64,000 nucleotides of DNA, from positions 159,237,465 to 159,301,464 of the forward strand of contig CP136068.1 of assembly GCA_032622095.1 (NCBI GenBank), given 5' to 3'. Made by a program: the position numbers and the translations under genes. Positions 23,106-35,600 of the stretch are shown one piece after another; positions within the stretch are counted from its first letter, which is position 1, and each line of letters begins with the position of its first letter. This DNA is from Siphonodentalium dalli. Lineage: Eukaryota; Mollusca; Scaphopoda; Gadilida; Siphonodentaliidae. The notes under the pieces were generated by a model that was not told where the DNA came from, did not search any database, and saw nothing but the letters and a program-made list of their open reading frames with translations.

Positions 23106-26100
23106 GTTATATATTTTTTTCAGTAAGAGCAATTCATCAATAGTAGTTCTCAAAGTACAGTACCCAAATTCAGGGGAAAATGTTTTTCCAGTCAATGATG
23201 GCTGCCAAAATGGCACCAGAAAATCAACAATTTACGATTTTCAAGAATCTCATGTAAATGACCTTCCGTTTTATAGCGACTGCGAATTGTGACAATTCAG
23301 TATTTACTTATTGCTTGAGCAATGTAGTGCACCAATTCTATTGTACAAAACCTGTTCGATATGTCAAAAATCCACTTCAGATCAAACCGAATTATAGCAT
23401 TTTGTCAAATATCAATTCCGACATTTTAGCAATATATTTAAATAATTGAGCGAAATTCAGTGAGGTGTCAGAAATATTCGTGCCACATATACGGAATTAT
23501 TATCACACTTCAATAGAACTATTCAATTTCATTCAAGATGGCTACCAAAATGACAGTCAAAATACAAAAGTCAGTGTTCGTTAAACAGTCAAATGTCGCC
23601 TTGCATTCTACCATGGAAATTAGGTCAATCGGCTATGCATAGCTTTAATTTCTTATTCAAATTAACGGATGCCATATACTGTATATGTGTCATGTCTACA
23701 AATTTCCTGATATTAAGTGACGATGGAGTTGAAGAGAAAATCCAACTGTTTGAAATTTGAAAGTACATGTATATATAGACCTCCATCTGTTGTTAGCTTT
23801 AGGGACAATTGTTACCATCCAATGTCTAGCCTTATGTGCTATAATCTAAGCCGAAAGTACTAATTAAGAAATATTGGTGGTTAGCATATCAAATGGCAAT
23901 TGATGATGTAGATACGCGTTGGTGTTAGTTCTTTTCGTGTCCATCATAGCAACACACAACTGCTTATTGTGATAGCTTATAAAGTGGGGATTGTACTTCT
24001 TAGCTGTATCATGATTATTGGCAAGCAAGAAACAATACATCCTTGTGTATAAAGCACAAACAATAGTAGAATTAATCATATGGCTTTCAGTTGGCCTGCT
24101 TGTCTCGCTGAGAGTTGCGCTGAAACCTTGAATTAAATTGGCATGGTAACACCATTTGAACCTCGTTTAGCTGAACTTAGCAAGTTTCAATCGCATCAAT
24201 GTAATAGAGGCCAGTCGGGTGATTATCCATCATAAATTATTACACCAGGAACGGTTACATTAATAACCACGGCATATCAAAACAGAATAGACTCCCATAG
24301 GTGGATGCTATATTCGTATAAGGGGTAGCGCCCCTTAACAAGATTGATGTGGTATATTGTGAATACCATGTCTGAAATCTGGATGATGGTATTCAACAAG
24401 CAGTCCAACCACTTCACAGCATATATGGAGTCCTTTTGAGAAGAGTTAGTATAAGTTGTTGACCTCCCAGGACATGTTTATTCAGTTGAAATAAATATTA
24501 GCATACACCACGCTAGATCCCCGACACCAGCCGAAGTCGTGTCTCTGGTTCTTGGCGTTCGTCGTGTTCAGTTAATTGGCGGTAGCCCCACAAGTGATTC
24601 GTCCAATATACCCAAGGTGTCTCTGTGCATGAACACAGTAGGCTTGTATGGGCCATTGATAATATACAGCATGTGATATCCCATATTGACTTTTTATGAT
24701 CTAGGCACGTGAATAGTTTAGTGGGACATTGCATTGCGTTTGTACATCATTTCAACGGGAAATTGGTTCTTTGGCAATGGTTATGATTGTGCTGCCTGTC
24801 GCAGTTGATTAATGATTATCGAAATCAACAGGAACTGCGCAACTGCTCTGAATGTCCAACCCTGCAGTTTAGATGGCGAAAGAATGGTAGACGCAATATA
24901 TACGAGCCAAAAGTAGACATGCGACGAATACATTGGTAGTGATGAGTCTTCTGGTGTCATGTAATCAGTTTGATTTATTATGTCCAGTATACTCTGGAAT
25001 CCATGTTCTGAATACTGAATGACATTATGGGGCAACTCAGTCGACTAACTTCTTACAATATAATGTGAAGTAATAGTTGGAGTTAACGACAGCTCGCGAC
25101 GTCCATGTCCGTGCTGGTTAGTGCCACCGCAGACGCTGCGATTAAAATCGTAAGTGGGGAAATTCGCAAGTCGAGAAAAATGTCTTGCCCACAGACGCTA
25201 CGGTGCTGCGATGTCTGTAGCTACGATTCTATCCACGTGATCGAGCACGTGCTAGCGCGTAAATTGTGAGACCAGTGCGACCATGGTCATCTGACAGTTA
25301 CGAACGCGCGCGTTGCTAAGGTCACACCACGATTTTCCTGGTAAAAAATCAAACATTGCTTGACCGCTACGATATGGCTGCGATATTGTCGTGAGCATGC
25401 GCAGTGGATGCTCCACCTGCGATTTTTCCCACTCACGATTTTTATCACGAGAGCGTGGTGGTCCAGTTACACATTAGCGGTACTTGTATATGAGACAAAC
25501 TAATTATATAACATACATGTAGTAATACAACAATAGGCTAATACAATGTAGCGCTGTAATTCAAGTAAACATATTGCTTGAGTTATAGTTCAAATTTGTC
25601 ACGATCTCATCTTGCTCGTCATATTAATGCACATGTGGAAATGTACCGGTACTTAGTATGAACTGGTGACAAGAAGCAGATTAAGCACGAAGGCAATCCT
25701 CAACATTTCTTCCTACACATATATGTTTACCAGAATGGTAGAAGCGGCTTTCAGATAATTCTGTGGTCGATTTTCCATTCCAATCACAGAGTACCCATTT
25801 TGCGAAGACTTGTATAGATATTGTGTCAGCAAACTTTCATGTAATTTCGACGCACTATCCAACCTCGTTCATCGACCAAGGCTATGCCGACGGTAGACAC
25901 GTATCATTGTGAAATGGACAAGATTAAAGTATAGCTATACCATCGTAACAAGGCCCCGGGTGATCTTCTGGTTTAATATTTTCAATTTCAAGCTTAAAAA
26001 CCATTCACTCTGAGCTATATACAGTAATCTGATTCAATCCGTCGCTAGACTTTTTATTATACGAGTATGTATACTCAATCGTTATCAATATGCAAGAACG

Positions 26101-27420
26101 TGTGGCGATCACATGCATCATTTGAGCGTTGTGATCTGACAGCGCCTGAAGTTGGCAACTTCACTATTTTCTCCATATACCATGTTGGTCACTTTTAAAA
26201 TATTTACATAATATCATAATCCAATTTGGCACAAGTCCAGATACTTTACATGCTTGAACATATATTTCGGTTTATATAGTGAATGGTATGTTCTCACCGA
26301 AAGCCCGTGTATATTAATGATATGCTTGTGTGTCCTTCTTACACGATGGAATAGATTGTGAAAATATATGTATTTTAATGTCAAATTTCGACATTTCCGC
26401 CACATTGACGGCCATCTCGATTACAATAAGATATTAATAACTTTGGATTATCTAAATCTGAGTACATTCATTCATATATCTAAACACAGAGATGTCGTTT
26501 GCCTGTGGTGGACATATTATTTGACGTATAAAAATATAATGTTTGGCAAATTATCACGATGCTTATTTGGAAAATAATTATGATATGAACTCGTATTTTG
26601 AGTCATTGCGGTAAAACAACTATTAGGAAAGTATCTAACATGGCGATTATTTATTTGGAAGAAGCAAATTAGTCTACTACATTCACCTTCTACGTGACAG
26701 AACGGCAAATTGGAGAAAAAGGGTAAAATTTGCGTGTTATCGTATTTTGGCCGCCATCTTGGAAGCCATCTTGGATTATGTTGACATTTTCGGGACTCAG
26801 TTAGATGTAAATACCTTACGTAATGATCCTACAAATTTTCATCACCGATTAATTCTAATTTTCTTTAAGGAAATAGTTAGAAAATAAAAAAGTATATTTT
26901 GGCGAAAATTCATACCACTTTCTTTAAAACATCGACTTTGGAGAATACAATCAATGCTATGATCCAAGAAATTAACTTATGTGATGCCAAAGTGATTTGT
27001 TATCAAGATTGAAGAGAAATATATTCTTTAATCGACACCAGTTTGATACAATCTGAAATGATGTAGGCGACATGTATGGAAAATCATCAATTTCCCACTT
27101 CCGATCGCCATTTTGGCGGCCTTCTTTGATCGAGAGGACAAACTTTTATATACAAATATAACATGGCGTCACACCACACACTGTACAAGAGGATTGTCAT
27201 ATATTTTATATCACAATTATATTTTTATCATGAAATCCAACAATAGCGAAATTATGAAAATGAGCATGGCGGCAATCTTTGTGACGCCATCAGACCACCC
27301 AGTCGCGAACCCAGCGGGTCTAACAAATGTTTTTCTGAAGTAGAGACCATATACTGGCTCATGAGCATAGTCTCTATATTTGTTCATGATTTTCCCACGG
27401 AAGCCCAAAATCGGACATAA
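23106..27420. other. Probable insertion splitting a LINE; no gene seen
   Basis: The left part (23200, 23536) carries ATGGCTGCCAAAATGGC-like boxes in direct orientation; the right part (26748, 27105) carries them inverted. This resembles the arms of the 10.9-15.9 kb palindromic element. The interior has only unsupported short frames. The exact ends and any target duplication could not be resolved by eye. Confidence 0.4.
25108..25472. mobile_element. Inverted-repeat MITE-like element
   Basis: CCACCGCAGACGCTGCGATT..AATCGTAAGTGGGGAAA on the left pairs with TTTTCCCACTCACGATTTTT..GCGTGGTGG on the right. Terminal similarity spans about 45 bp or more. The element is much richer in CG than its flanks. 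It encodes nothing. Confidence 0.6.
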
Positions 27421-28335
27421 GCGACTCTACTATAGAAGATTATGAATGATTCTAAGACTTTTTCCCTGGATATTACGTTGAATGAGTTTGAACAGTAGGC
27501 CATTTATCCACACGGTATCCATTGCCTTCCATACATCCAAGAAACATGCAAATAGTTTGCTGTTGTTCTGTGGTGTATAGGAGACACATTCTTGCACCAA
27601 ATATGATGTAACTAATATTCCGCTGGAACCCATTTTGCAGGGGGTGAACCGCAATAGAATCTGGAACGTTTTGTTTCAAGCGTGATAGTATGACCCGTTC
27701 AAACAATATGTAGAGAACTGGAAGTAGAGTTATTGCCCTGTAACTGTCAAATGACTCTTTATGTTTCGGAGCGCCTTTATAGAGTGAATGCCAAGTTTTG
27801 CCTTTTGAGTAACGTGACTTGAATCGAGCATTTTTGAAAATAGGTGAGCGAGCGATTCAGCTAGTTTTTCGCCTCCGAAGATAAAATGTTCGTAGTTTAG
27901 AGCATCATGTCCGGAAGCTTTGTTTCTGCTGAGAGTTTTGTATTCAGATAATATTTCTGATTTGTGGACCGGATAGCACAAAAGATCATCGATTTTTGAC
28001 GTGGTTGTGCCCGAAAGCTCTGCTCCTACGATTTCAGACACACTGGAATAGTGATCTTGATCAAATGAGGTATCACTTAAATATTGTGTTGAATATATTG
28101 ACGCACCGTATTGTATCCATTCATTCGAGATTTCTGCATCATCTCTGATAACACGACCGTTCGAATCAAAATATGATTGTGACTTAGTACATAAACGCGC
28201 GCGTTTTGCATTGAAGAGTCTGAAGAATGCAGCTTGATCTACTTCTGCAAAGGTATCTATCTCATTCATGCAATCGTCAAGAAAATTTTGAGAGCATTTA
28301 CGATATTTTCTTCGGAAGTCACAACAGGGTTTCAT
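27421..28335 (-). pseudogene. Decayed LINE, pre-RT and finger region
   Basis: A 201-residue minus-strand frame (28335-27730) has the linker region before the reverse transcriptase, then LSRNKASGHDALNYEHF and LAHLFSKML. A frame shift leads to YRAITLLPV and a further frame ends LYILFERVILSRL (27706). HPLQNGFQRN and ACFLDVWKAMDTVW follow; the latter is the palm motif A block. The frame dies at RIIHNLL then stops near 27432. The next expected block (GTRQGG) is found at 23075, not here. Confidence 0.8.
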
Positions 28336-29154
28336 GTGGCTTTTGAATGACCCGATATCCCATTATCACCGCACTCTAAGAAAACAGCTCCATATTTGGT
28401 ATCCCGGAGAACCAAATACCAACATAGAAACAAACAGTTTGGTTCCACACTGCATTGGTTGCATCTGGAACCAATATTCTAAGTTTGGTTCTTCAAAGAA
28501 CCCGCCGAATTCAAGGTTTGTGCCGCCTGGCTTAAATGTACCGGTCTAAAATTTTACAAAATATGTCTACGCGTTTGTGATTAAGATGATATGGGAAAGA
28601 CTTAATCAGTCGACATTCCTTTGAAATACCAATGCACACACTCATGCCTAGACTGTTTCGAGTCATATGTATAGACTCTGATCATTTGATTGCTGGCGGG
28701 TTTGAACTATTTTGCTCATATCTCAATTAAGGGGACCAGAATGGAACAATAACTGTAGTAATATAATTTGATATTTCCTTCAGACACAGAACATCTTCCG
28801 ATTTTCGGGGTCTATTCGGCGAAAAAACATCGTGTGATATCAATATTAAACGGTATATCGTATTTACGAACTAACAGAAGACTCAGAAGCAACGACACTT
28901 CAAACGTGCTTATAACATTGACATATTATCACGGGACAATGTTTTCACAAGTGCATTATTGTTTCCTAGTAGGCATGTAAAGAACCAAATGGGGAATCAA
29001 AATGAACTATTTGGTTCCATGTTCTGGTTCTATCCGGGGAAACAGATAGAGAACCAAAGCAGGTCACATTAATTTGGTCCCCGCATAGGGGCACAAATTA
29101 GAAACAGTTTTGGTTTCATGTGGAACCAGAATGTATTATGTATGTTGGGTACTT
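28336..29154. other. Gene-free stretch rich in GGTTCC/GGAACC words
   Basis: Words such as TTTGGTTCCA, GGAACCA and AGAACCAAA recur in both orientations at 28410-28510 and 28980-29135. This suggests the ends of an old inverted-repeat element. Boundaries are not clear and no gene is seen. Confidence 0.4.
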
Positions 29155-29890
29155 GATTTTATTATATGCTTGCCTACAAAATAGCGGAAAATTTCCGAAA
29201 CGTAAATCGTATCTCTTAGAAGTTCAGTGAAATACGATTGTGTTATTTCATTGTAGCGTTTTGTTATTTAACTGTAGCTTGCCTAATGACGTCATGGCGT
29301 CATGACTTGAAAGCGGAATGCTACCTATCAGCTGATCGGTGTCATAAATTTGGATCAACCAGGAGTTGCTTTCTGTGTATTGTTTAATTTGTTGTGCTAT
29401 TAAAAGTGAAAATGCTGCATGATTTAACTACTTTAAGTATTAATAAGGCCCATATAATACAAATAATGCAGTTTGTATTTAAAAACCTGAAACATCTCAC
29501 TCGTGTCTGGAAAAAAATATCGAAATTCGAAAATTCGATATTTATTTCCAGACATTCATGAGATATTTCGGTATTCAAACACAAACTGTAGGTATTCCCT
29601 ATTTTATATTATATGCGCCACAGTAATGCTCAAAGTTGCTAAACTAACGCGTTCTTAAACACATTATTAACTCTATTTAAATAAAGACTGTCAGTGTTTA
29701 CAATCAGGAACGATTCTGGTATGTACTGGGCGTATTGATTCGCCCTCGCGTAAACCGCCAGCAAACTACAGTGAAATAACGAAAGCTACAGTGAAATAAC
29801 GAATCGCATTTCACTGTGCATTAGAGTTACATACTACGATCTAAGTTTCGGTAATGTGCCGCTATTTTATAGGCCAGCATATAAGAAACA
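29155..29890. mobile_element. Inverted-repeat element with about 120-bp arms
   Basis: The left arm (29155-29284: TTATATGCTTGCCTACAAAA, TAGCGG, CCGAAAC, GTTATTTCATTGTAGC) is the reverse complement of the right arm (29770-29890). The CAGTGAAATAACG word is repeated within the arms. The interior holds a separate long hairpin at 29469-29588. There is no coding capacity. Confidence 0.75.
29469..29588. repeat. Long hairpin inside inverted-repeat element
   Basis: CAGTTTGTATTTAAAAACCT on the left pairs with the CAAACACAAACTG end. The inner CTGGAAAAAAATATCGAA pairs with TTCGATATTTATTTCCAG. The total is about 120 bp with few mismatches. It could be a nested MITE or an RNA hairpin source. Confidence 0.75.
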
Positions 29891-29967
29891 TAATTTACTA
29901 TATGATTCCCCATTAATTATATAGTGGGAACATGCCCCAACGTAAATATCGTACCTACTAGTGTCTA

Positions 29968-30020
29968 GACCGACAGTAAAGCTATCATTTTGTTATTCAG
30001 AAATGATACCTTCACTGTCG
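29968..30020. repeat. Short hairpin
   Basis: GACAGTAAAGCTATCATTT pairs with AAATGATACCTTCACTGTC around a loop of about 10 bases. Its function is unknown. Confidence 0.5.
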
Positions 30021-30664
30021 CTTACTTCCCGTAAAATCAGCGAATAATATTGAACGAAAATCTATGCGCGACGGAACTATATGTATGACAGTTCCCAACA
30101 CGCGTTTCTAAATTAGATTTGTTCTGTTACGTATAAAAAGTAGAATGGCAATCTTGACCCAAACGAAATAATAAGAGCAAATTTGTTTAAACTGAAATAA
30201 TGTTATTATTTCGTGATTACAATGTAATAATTTTTTGTTATTTGGGATATTAAATTGGTACCCGGCCATAACTATTTGTCGCTTTACGTCACGTACGATC
30301 ATATTATGTTGCAACGCGAAACCCCACTGCTCATGATTAGCCACGCGTTGTTCATTTATTGTCATAATGTTTGCGAATTTATTTTGTGTACATGAATGTC
30401 ACGACGACGATTAGCTAAACGTAATCGTAACGGATACACATGATCTTGCGAAATCTCTCTATTCAAAATCATGTGACGTCAGTTGTTCTAACGTATCGTA
30501 TTTCATTGGTGGAAGAGCAGTCTAATCATTACACAGCTGGTAAGTACATTCGGAAGTCCGAGTCGTTAACAAGCAATGTGAATATGCATATGAAGTCCAA
30601 CAATCTATATTGAGCCTATACCCCTTGCGCATTTTAATAACAGTTACAAAACGTACAGACTAAC

Positions 30665-30768
30665 ACGTGATCACCCCTTGGTCACGTGATAATTGACTAA
30701 TTGGGTTCCAGTTCGATACAGTAGATAAAAACAGACAACTAAGTATACACTAATAGCAGTAATAAACG
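30665..30768 (+). promoter_or_regulatory. Candidate promoter of peptide gene relic
   Basis: Two CACGTG E-boxes occur close together (TCACGTGATCACC and GGTCACGTGATAA, 30665-30692). AGATAAAAACAG lies about 45 nt before the ATG and could act as the TATA element. The upstream region does not match the promoter shared by the genes at 45310, 48532 and 53103. Confidence 0.35.
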
Positions 30769-31015
30769 ATGAGGGGCATATTTATATTATCAATAATTCT
30801 CGTGATTTCTCTGGTTGGTGCGGGAAACAACGAGAGTCCGTTGTTCCACCACTTGAGGAGTGGCCATCCACGTGCGTACAAACGGCTGATGCCACAACAC
30901 ATGGGACCGAACACATGGAAAACCGTTTCACAACACCAACATTAACTGGAGATTCTGTGAAAAAAAATGTTTTCGAATCGGGAGGCGCTGGTACTGTGTG
31001 AAGCGAAGATGCTAG
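30769..31015 (+). pseudogene. Secreted cationic 4-Cys peptide gene, frameshifted
   Basis: The start MRGIFILSIILVISLVGAG is a signal peptide, followed by the family propeptide motif NNESPL (20-25) and RAYKR|LMP (residues 35-41) with the dibasic site. After W50 the frame is shifted by one base relative to the gene at 45310 (extra base near 30925) and stops at 30943-30945. In the shifted frame the conserved end continues to a stop at 31013-31015: C-x3-C-x8-C-x4-C with FRIGRRWY between the middle cysteines. Because the four-cysteine end is perfectly preserved, the shift is either very recent or an assembly error. A GTGAGT donor follows at 31040. Confidence 0.75.
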
Positions 31016-32299
31016 CCGAGGATTGGGTTGCGAATGAAGGTGAGTGACGTAATCAAGGTCAGGAATCACGTGGTCTAGAGTTGAAATTAAAATGGCGGAT
31101 TTTTAAATAAAAATATTTGGAAATAGAACAGAAACATGTTTTGATACGAAATTATGGCAGTAAAGTTGGGGAAAACGATCTAATATTTTGATACAAATGG
31201 GTTATTATAGTGGGAATATATTTGGTAATTTGAAATGAAACCCTTATTATATCATTAACAAAGCCATTACATATTTCCTTATTCATCACTAGTGATGAAT
31301 ATGCGCCTGCTACACACCACTCGGCAGTGCGTCAACAAAATGACCGCATTGCTTCTTTGAAGTGATATAGGCGGATTAATACTATTCCGAAATTACACTA
31401 ACTCCAGACAATGCGAAATGATTGCTTTGTCATTAAAATTAAATTATTGTCCAACTTCCTTGCACAAATGAAAATACACACAAAATCAAAGGGGCAAATT
31501 CGGCGACTATATTTTATGTCGCCAGCCGCAGAGCGCGCAATTGTCGTATACGGTTGTGAAGCGTCTCAGCCAAAGCTGTAAACATAATCACTTTTCAGCT
31601 TCTTTTAAGGATTTTGATTTGTTAAAACGGCGACTTGTTGTGAACTTGTGAATCAAATTTATCAAACTCGTTTCATAACACCTTGAATCCCAACATAGCT
31701 CGTTGGAGAGCCTCTATAGATGGCAGTGTAATTGGCCTTATAAGAACTTATCTATATCTCTCTATACAGCCATTTGAGTTCACGTGATTCCCGACTAAGT
31801 GCGCTAATTAACGGGTTGAATATTGGGCTAACTTACAATGCGGCATTATATAATATCCAAACTGTTGACATAATTCATACAAACAATTCAGCTGAGTTTA
31901 TGAAAATTAATTATATAAACGATATATAATTATAAGAACGAACTGTCTTTGGCTGTGTGTTATTGAGGGTGTGTCACTTTGGCCGTTTGAGCATATTTTA
32001 GTGTGAACACGTTGTACCAAACGACTACAGTGCTATGCAATTCAATAAAACAAATTCGAACTTCATTTTGTTTCTTAAATGAAACTGCGTAGCGCCGCTT
32101 CATATATGCGTGATAACCATGTGTTAAACATACCAAGATATATGAACCTGGTACCACTTTTGCATTAATACGCTTTCGGGAATTGGAACAAATTCGTCGT
32201 GGCTGAACGGCTTCGGTTGTATATTATGCCCTTGCCGAATCAACCACCGGGGTCTCGCAAAAGTTTTAGGCCAGTTACACGCTACAACACAATACAATA
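31016..32299. other. Gene-free AT-rich stretch
   Basis: It begins with the predicted 3'UTR intron of the preceding gene (donor at 31040). No acceptor exon could be fixed. A small palindrome CATCACTAGTGATG lies near 31287. Nothing else is supported. Confidence 0.5.
31040..31045 (+). other. Predicted 5' splice donor after stop codon
   Basis: AAG|GTGAGT begins 25 nt after the stop of the peptide relic. The same arrangement follows every other family member. Confidence 0.55.
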
Positions 32300-32760
32300 T
32301 GTGACCCGCCATATCAAATCCAGTCGTAAGTCGGGATTTTGTGTACCCTGTGCCAATGCATTATCTTATATATGCGAGTCGACCATAGGTCGCCTCGCAT
32401 ATATAAGAGAATGCATTGGCCTAACAATTTTTTACAATTTTAATAATTTGTTATTGTATTCTTTAACAATTTAATAATTTCACCCATACAGAGCCCCAGA
32501 CAAACATGAGCAGACAACACTCTTCTATATGCTTCTATATATGTGTGGGGCTCCCTGCAGGGTAATGGATGTTTTTTTTATTTTATGTCCTAAACATTTT
32601 AAGAAACATTTATTTAAAAAAAATGATAAAAAATTGTTAGGCCAATGCATTCTCTTATATATGCGAGGTGACCTATGGTCGACTCGCATATATAAGAGAA
32701 TGCATTGGCACAGGGTTTTAAAATCCCGACTTACGACTGGATTTGATATGACGGGTCACA
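32300..32760. mobile_element. Family A MITE, complete copy
   Basis: The ends TGTGACCCGCCATATC and its near reverse complement at 32760 are flanked by TA on both sides (32298-32299 and 32761-32762). The hairpin cores at 32351-32420 and 32641-32709 face each other. Between them lies an AT-rich spacer with ACAGAGCCCCAGACAAACAT and TGTGTGGGGCTCCCTGCAGG, itself a GGGGCTC/GAGCCCC inverted pair. No coding capacity. This copy defines the family for 1524-5453 and 49378-49821. Confidence 0.85.
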
Positions 32761-35064
32761 TATATTCCATGTACTGAAATGGACCATCTAAGTCGATCGA
32801 GGATCCAGGCCACAAATAGCGTCGTGATTGTATTGCTATGTTAAACTATATATATATATGATGCGAATTTATATTCACATTGCGGAAAATCATGTGTTGT
32901 CTTCGGAGAATGTGAAAGGTCCACCTAAAAGCCGAATGGAAGTAACCATTAATCTGTTTGATAGGCAACCGGTATAGGTAAATGTGTGTCTGACCAGCTG
33001 ACACCTCTGACAGGGTCAGCGATAATAACACCTAGTCATTCGGAGTGACAGTAAAATTTCAGAATGGAGGACAGGCTGGCGGACTATAACGCCTTTCCAT
33101 TTGTCAACTCAGATATAGTCAAATAAATGAATCCGTCATAATTTACACACACAATGAAGGTGGTACATAAATATATGAATGGCATGCCAAAGAGGGGGAT
33201 GTTTTGCTAGGCTTACGTGCAGGGAATTGACTAGATGGTCTCTGTTGTGGGTGTCCATTTGTACCCCTCCCATTGCGCTTTTTCCATCGCAGGTATGGAT
33301 GGTAGCCTATCCGTGTGCCCACTAACCAGATGGAGGCACATAATCCACTGGGTCGACCATGGTTCGGCACAATATGACAACATTTTGAAATATAAAAAAA
33401 GCTAATGATCTAACATCTCGAAAGGGAACCAGCCCGGACCACCCCTGTGGAGTACATGGGTAATTTTAGTGGCAATATATGTGCGGGGGGAGTGGCGAGA
33501 TTAACCCATAATTTGCCAGATTCAGCCCAAATTACAAATTTGTGCCCGCAATAACAAGACTCGCAGCCCGGACCCCCGTATCGCCCTCGTACCGCTAATA
33601 ACTCCATACATATATGTAGCAGAACTACCGTCGAGAAAAAAGAAGGCCGAATCACACAACAAAGCCTGGCAATTAACCCCCAAAATGCCGCCGTCGCCGA
33701 ATATGTTTACGAATAACGAAGCGATGCGAACTCACGTAAACACGGGCATGACCTTTTCCAACTGCTGGCAAACGTTTAGGGTGAGGCATCTTACCATCTT
33801 GTGGCCACGTCTCTGCGGGCATTTTAAATTAGCTAAATATAGTTATGACAAATTTAAAGTTCCAATGTATAGCAGACAAATTACTCCTCGTTATCATGAT
33901 ATTAATTTGGAAGTGGAAGCTGGATCCTGGAGCGGTTTAATGAAATTTTTAAATAGTTTTAGAATATACTCCAAAAAACCGGCTTATATTTATGCCAAAA
34001 TTAGAATTTGGACAAATTTGGAAATTTACTCCCAGTAAGTTGAAAAGATGCCAGAATATCTCCATTGGTCATCATCAGTTGCAGAATGCTGACTCTGTCA
34101 TATAAGCACATGCCACGTTACTTTTCGGCTCGTTAGATGTGAGTCGGGATATGTAAGTAGCCATTAGTTTGCTATATATTGAAACATTAAAGCTGGTCTA
34201 TATCTTCCGGGTACCACTTCCCACAACAATATACATATACAATAGAAAACATAGCTGTACAATCTAGCCACATAGTCAGCTTGTCGTACATGCATCAGCA
34301 TGACCCACCGGCATCATAGCAATGAGCAGGACGACTTAACCGGGGGCGATCTTTACGATACTGCCGGTGTTCAGTGACTAAGACCATCTCACTCGCATCG
34401 GATAACATGTCACATGCAGATTTATAATATTTACTCAATACCATCGGTATATTGCGACACTTACAATTTATACAATAATACTTATGTATACGGTGTTGTC
34501 TGAATACGATCCAACATAGCTATTACGATAGGAGTAAACTGACTACCACGGGATGAGAAAGAAGCAATAGACCGGAGTGATGGTTACAGGGCTGTTCGAC
34601 CTTGAGAGTCGGGAAGTACGCGCTTCCGAGTATGTGAATAGACTACTTCGCGAGTTCGGCTGGTCGAATGTATAATTATGTACACTCTTCATATGGTATC
34701 CACGTGGTGTATATACATACACTTGATGTACTTACAGCTGACTTGGGGACTGCATACGATCCAACCAATCAGTGAATCAGCGGCGAAGGAAATCCAGTAA
34801 ACTCTCACATACGTGTACGTGCCTCACTATATGTATAGATGTGGGATAATCCGGTATTACCCCACATATTCTTTTCCGATCTAGTATATATATATCCAAT
34901 TCAGCATTATCTATACAGATTTAAGCATCTATTATGAACCCCAAATCCATGTAATAACTATGTTACTATACCATTTTGATTATATATAGCGTTTTGGTGA
35001 TCGGAATATAAGGAAAATATGATTAATATTAATCCAACCTCGCTGCGTCGAGCACATCTGTATT
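32761..35064. other. Gene-free stretch with dispersed-repeat fragments
   Basis: No reliable gene is present; frames at 33143-33370, 33410-33655 and 33685-34038 lack features. At 34303-34345 lies the dispersed repeat with an intact ACTTAACC that is interrupted by a MITE at 37371. At about 34730-34840 lies a peptide-family promoter-like module (ACGATCCAACCAATCAG, then CTCACATACGTG), with no gene recognisable behind it. Confidence 0.5.
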
Positions 35065-35600
35065 CAGTAAGCCCACGGGGGGGGGGGGGTGGGGAGGGGC
35101 GTGGATTGTTTTTATCCAAAAACTGGGAATGGGCTTACCTTCGATGACCCCCACACATGCGAAATCTCAGTTTTCACATTTCCACAGGAAAACACAAAGC
35201 ATACAGTGAATACTTTACACCTGTCTGGATATGTGAATTGCTGCCACCTTCTTCTTTGATGTTGACTAATTTACTAATAAGGGGAAGAAGATTAGAGGAG
35301 TAAAATCGTGTACACATCTTATCTGTGGGGAAACACATTGGACAGGACAACAACTATAACTGTGTGTTTTCTTTTGATTTTATTATGTCGTATTTCAGTA
35401 TATATTGTAGAAAACGAGAGAATATTTCTTTGACGTGTATGTGGATATGCACTGCATTTTTGTGATCTTGATTCATAGTTAACCTGACATCAATGTATAC
35501 TCGCCCTCTAAATTCTAAAATTGGGGGTGGGCTTATTTTCGATTAATGGTTTCGAGAGCAAAAACATTTACTGGGCTTATCTTGAAGGATGGGCTTACTG
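35065..35600. mobile_element. Inverted-repeat element with CAGTAAGCCC ends
   Basis: It starts CAGTAAGCCCACGGGG and ends GGATGGGCTTACTG. Further inside, variants of GGGCTTA(C/T)YTTCGA occur near 35133, 35530 and 35575. A poly-G tract lies at 35077-35089. CAG-type termini suggest a hAT-like origin, but I see no clean 8-bp target duplication. Confidence 0.55.

Noticed and set aside
33685-34038. 117-codon frame
   Set aside because: Composition and lack of any motif or paralogue suggest chance.
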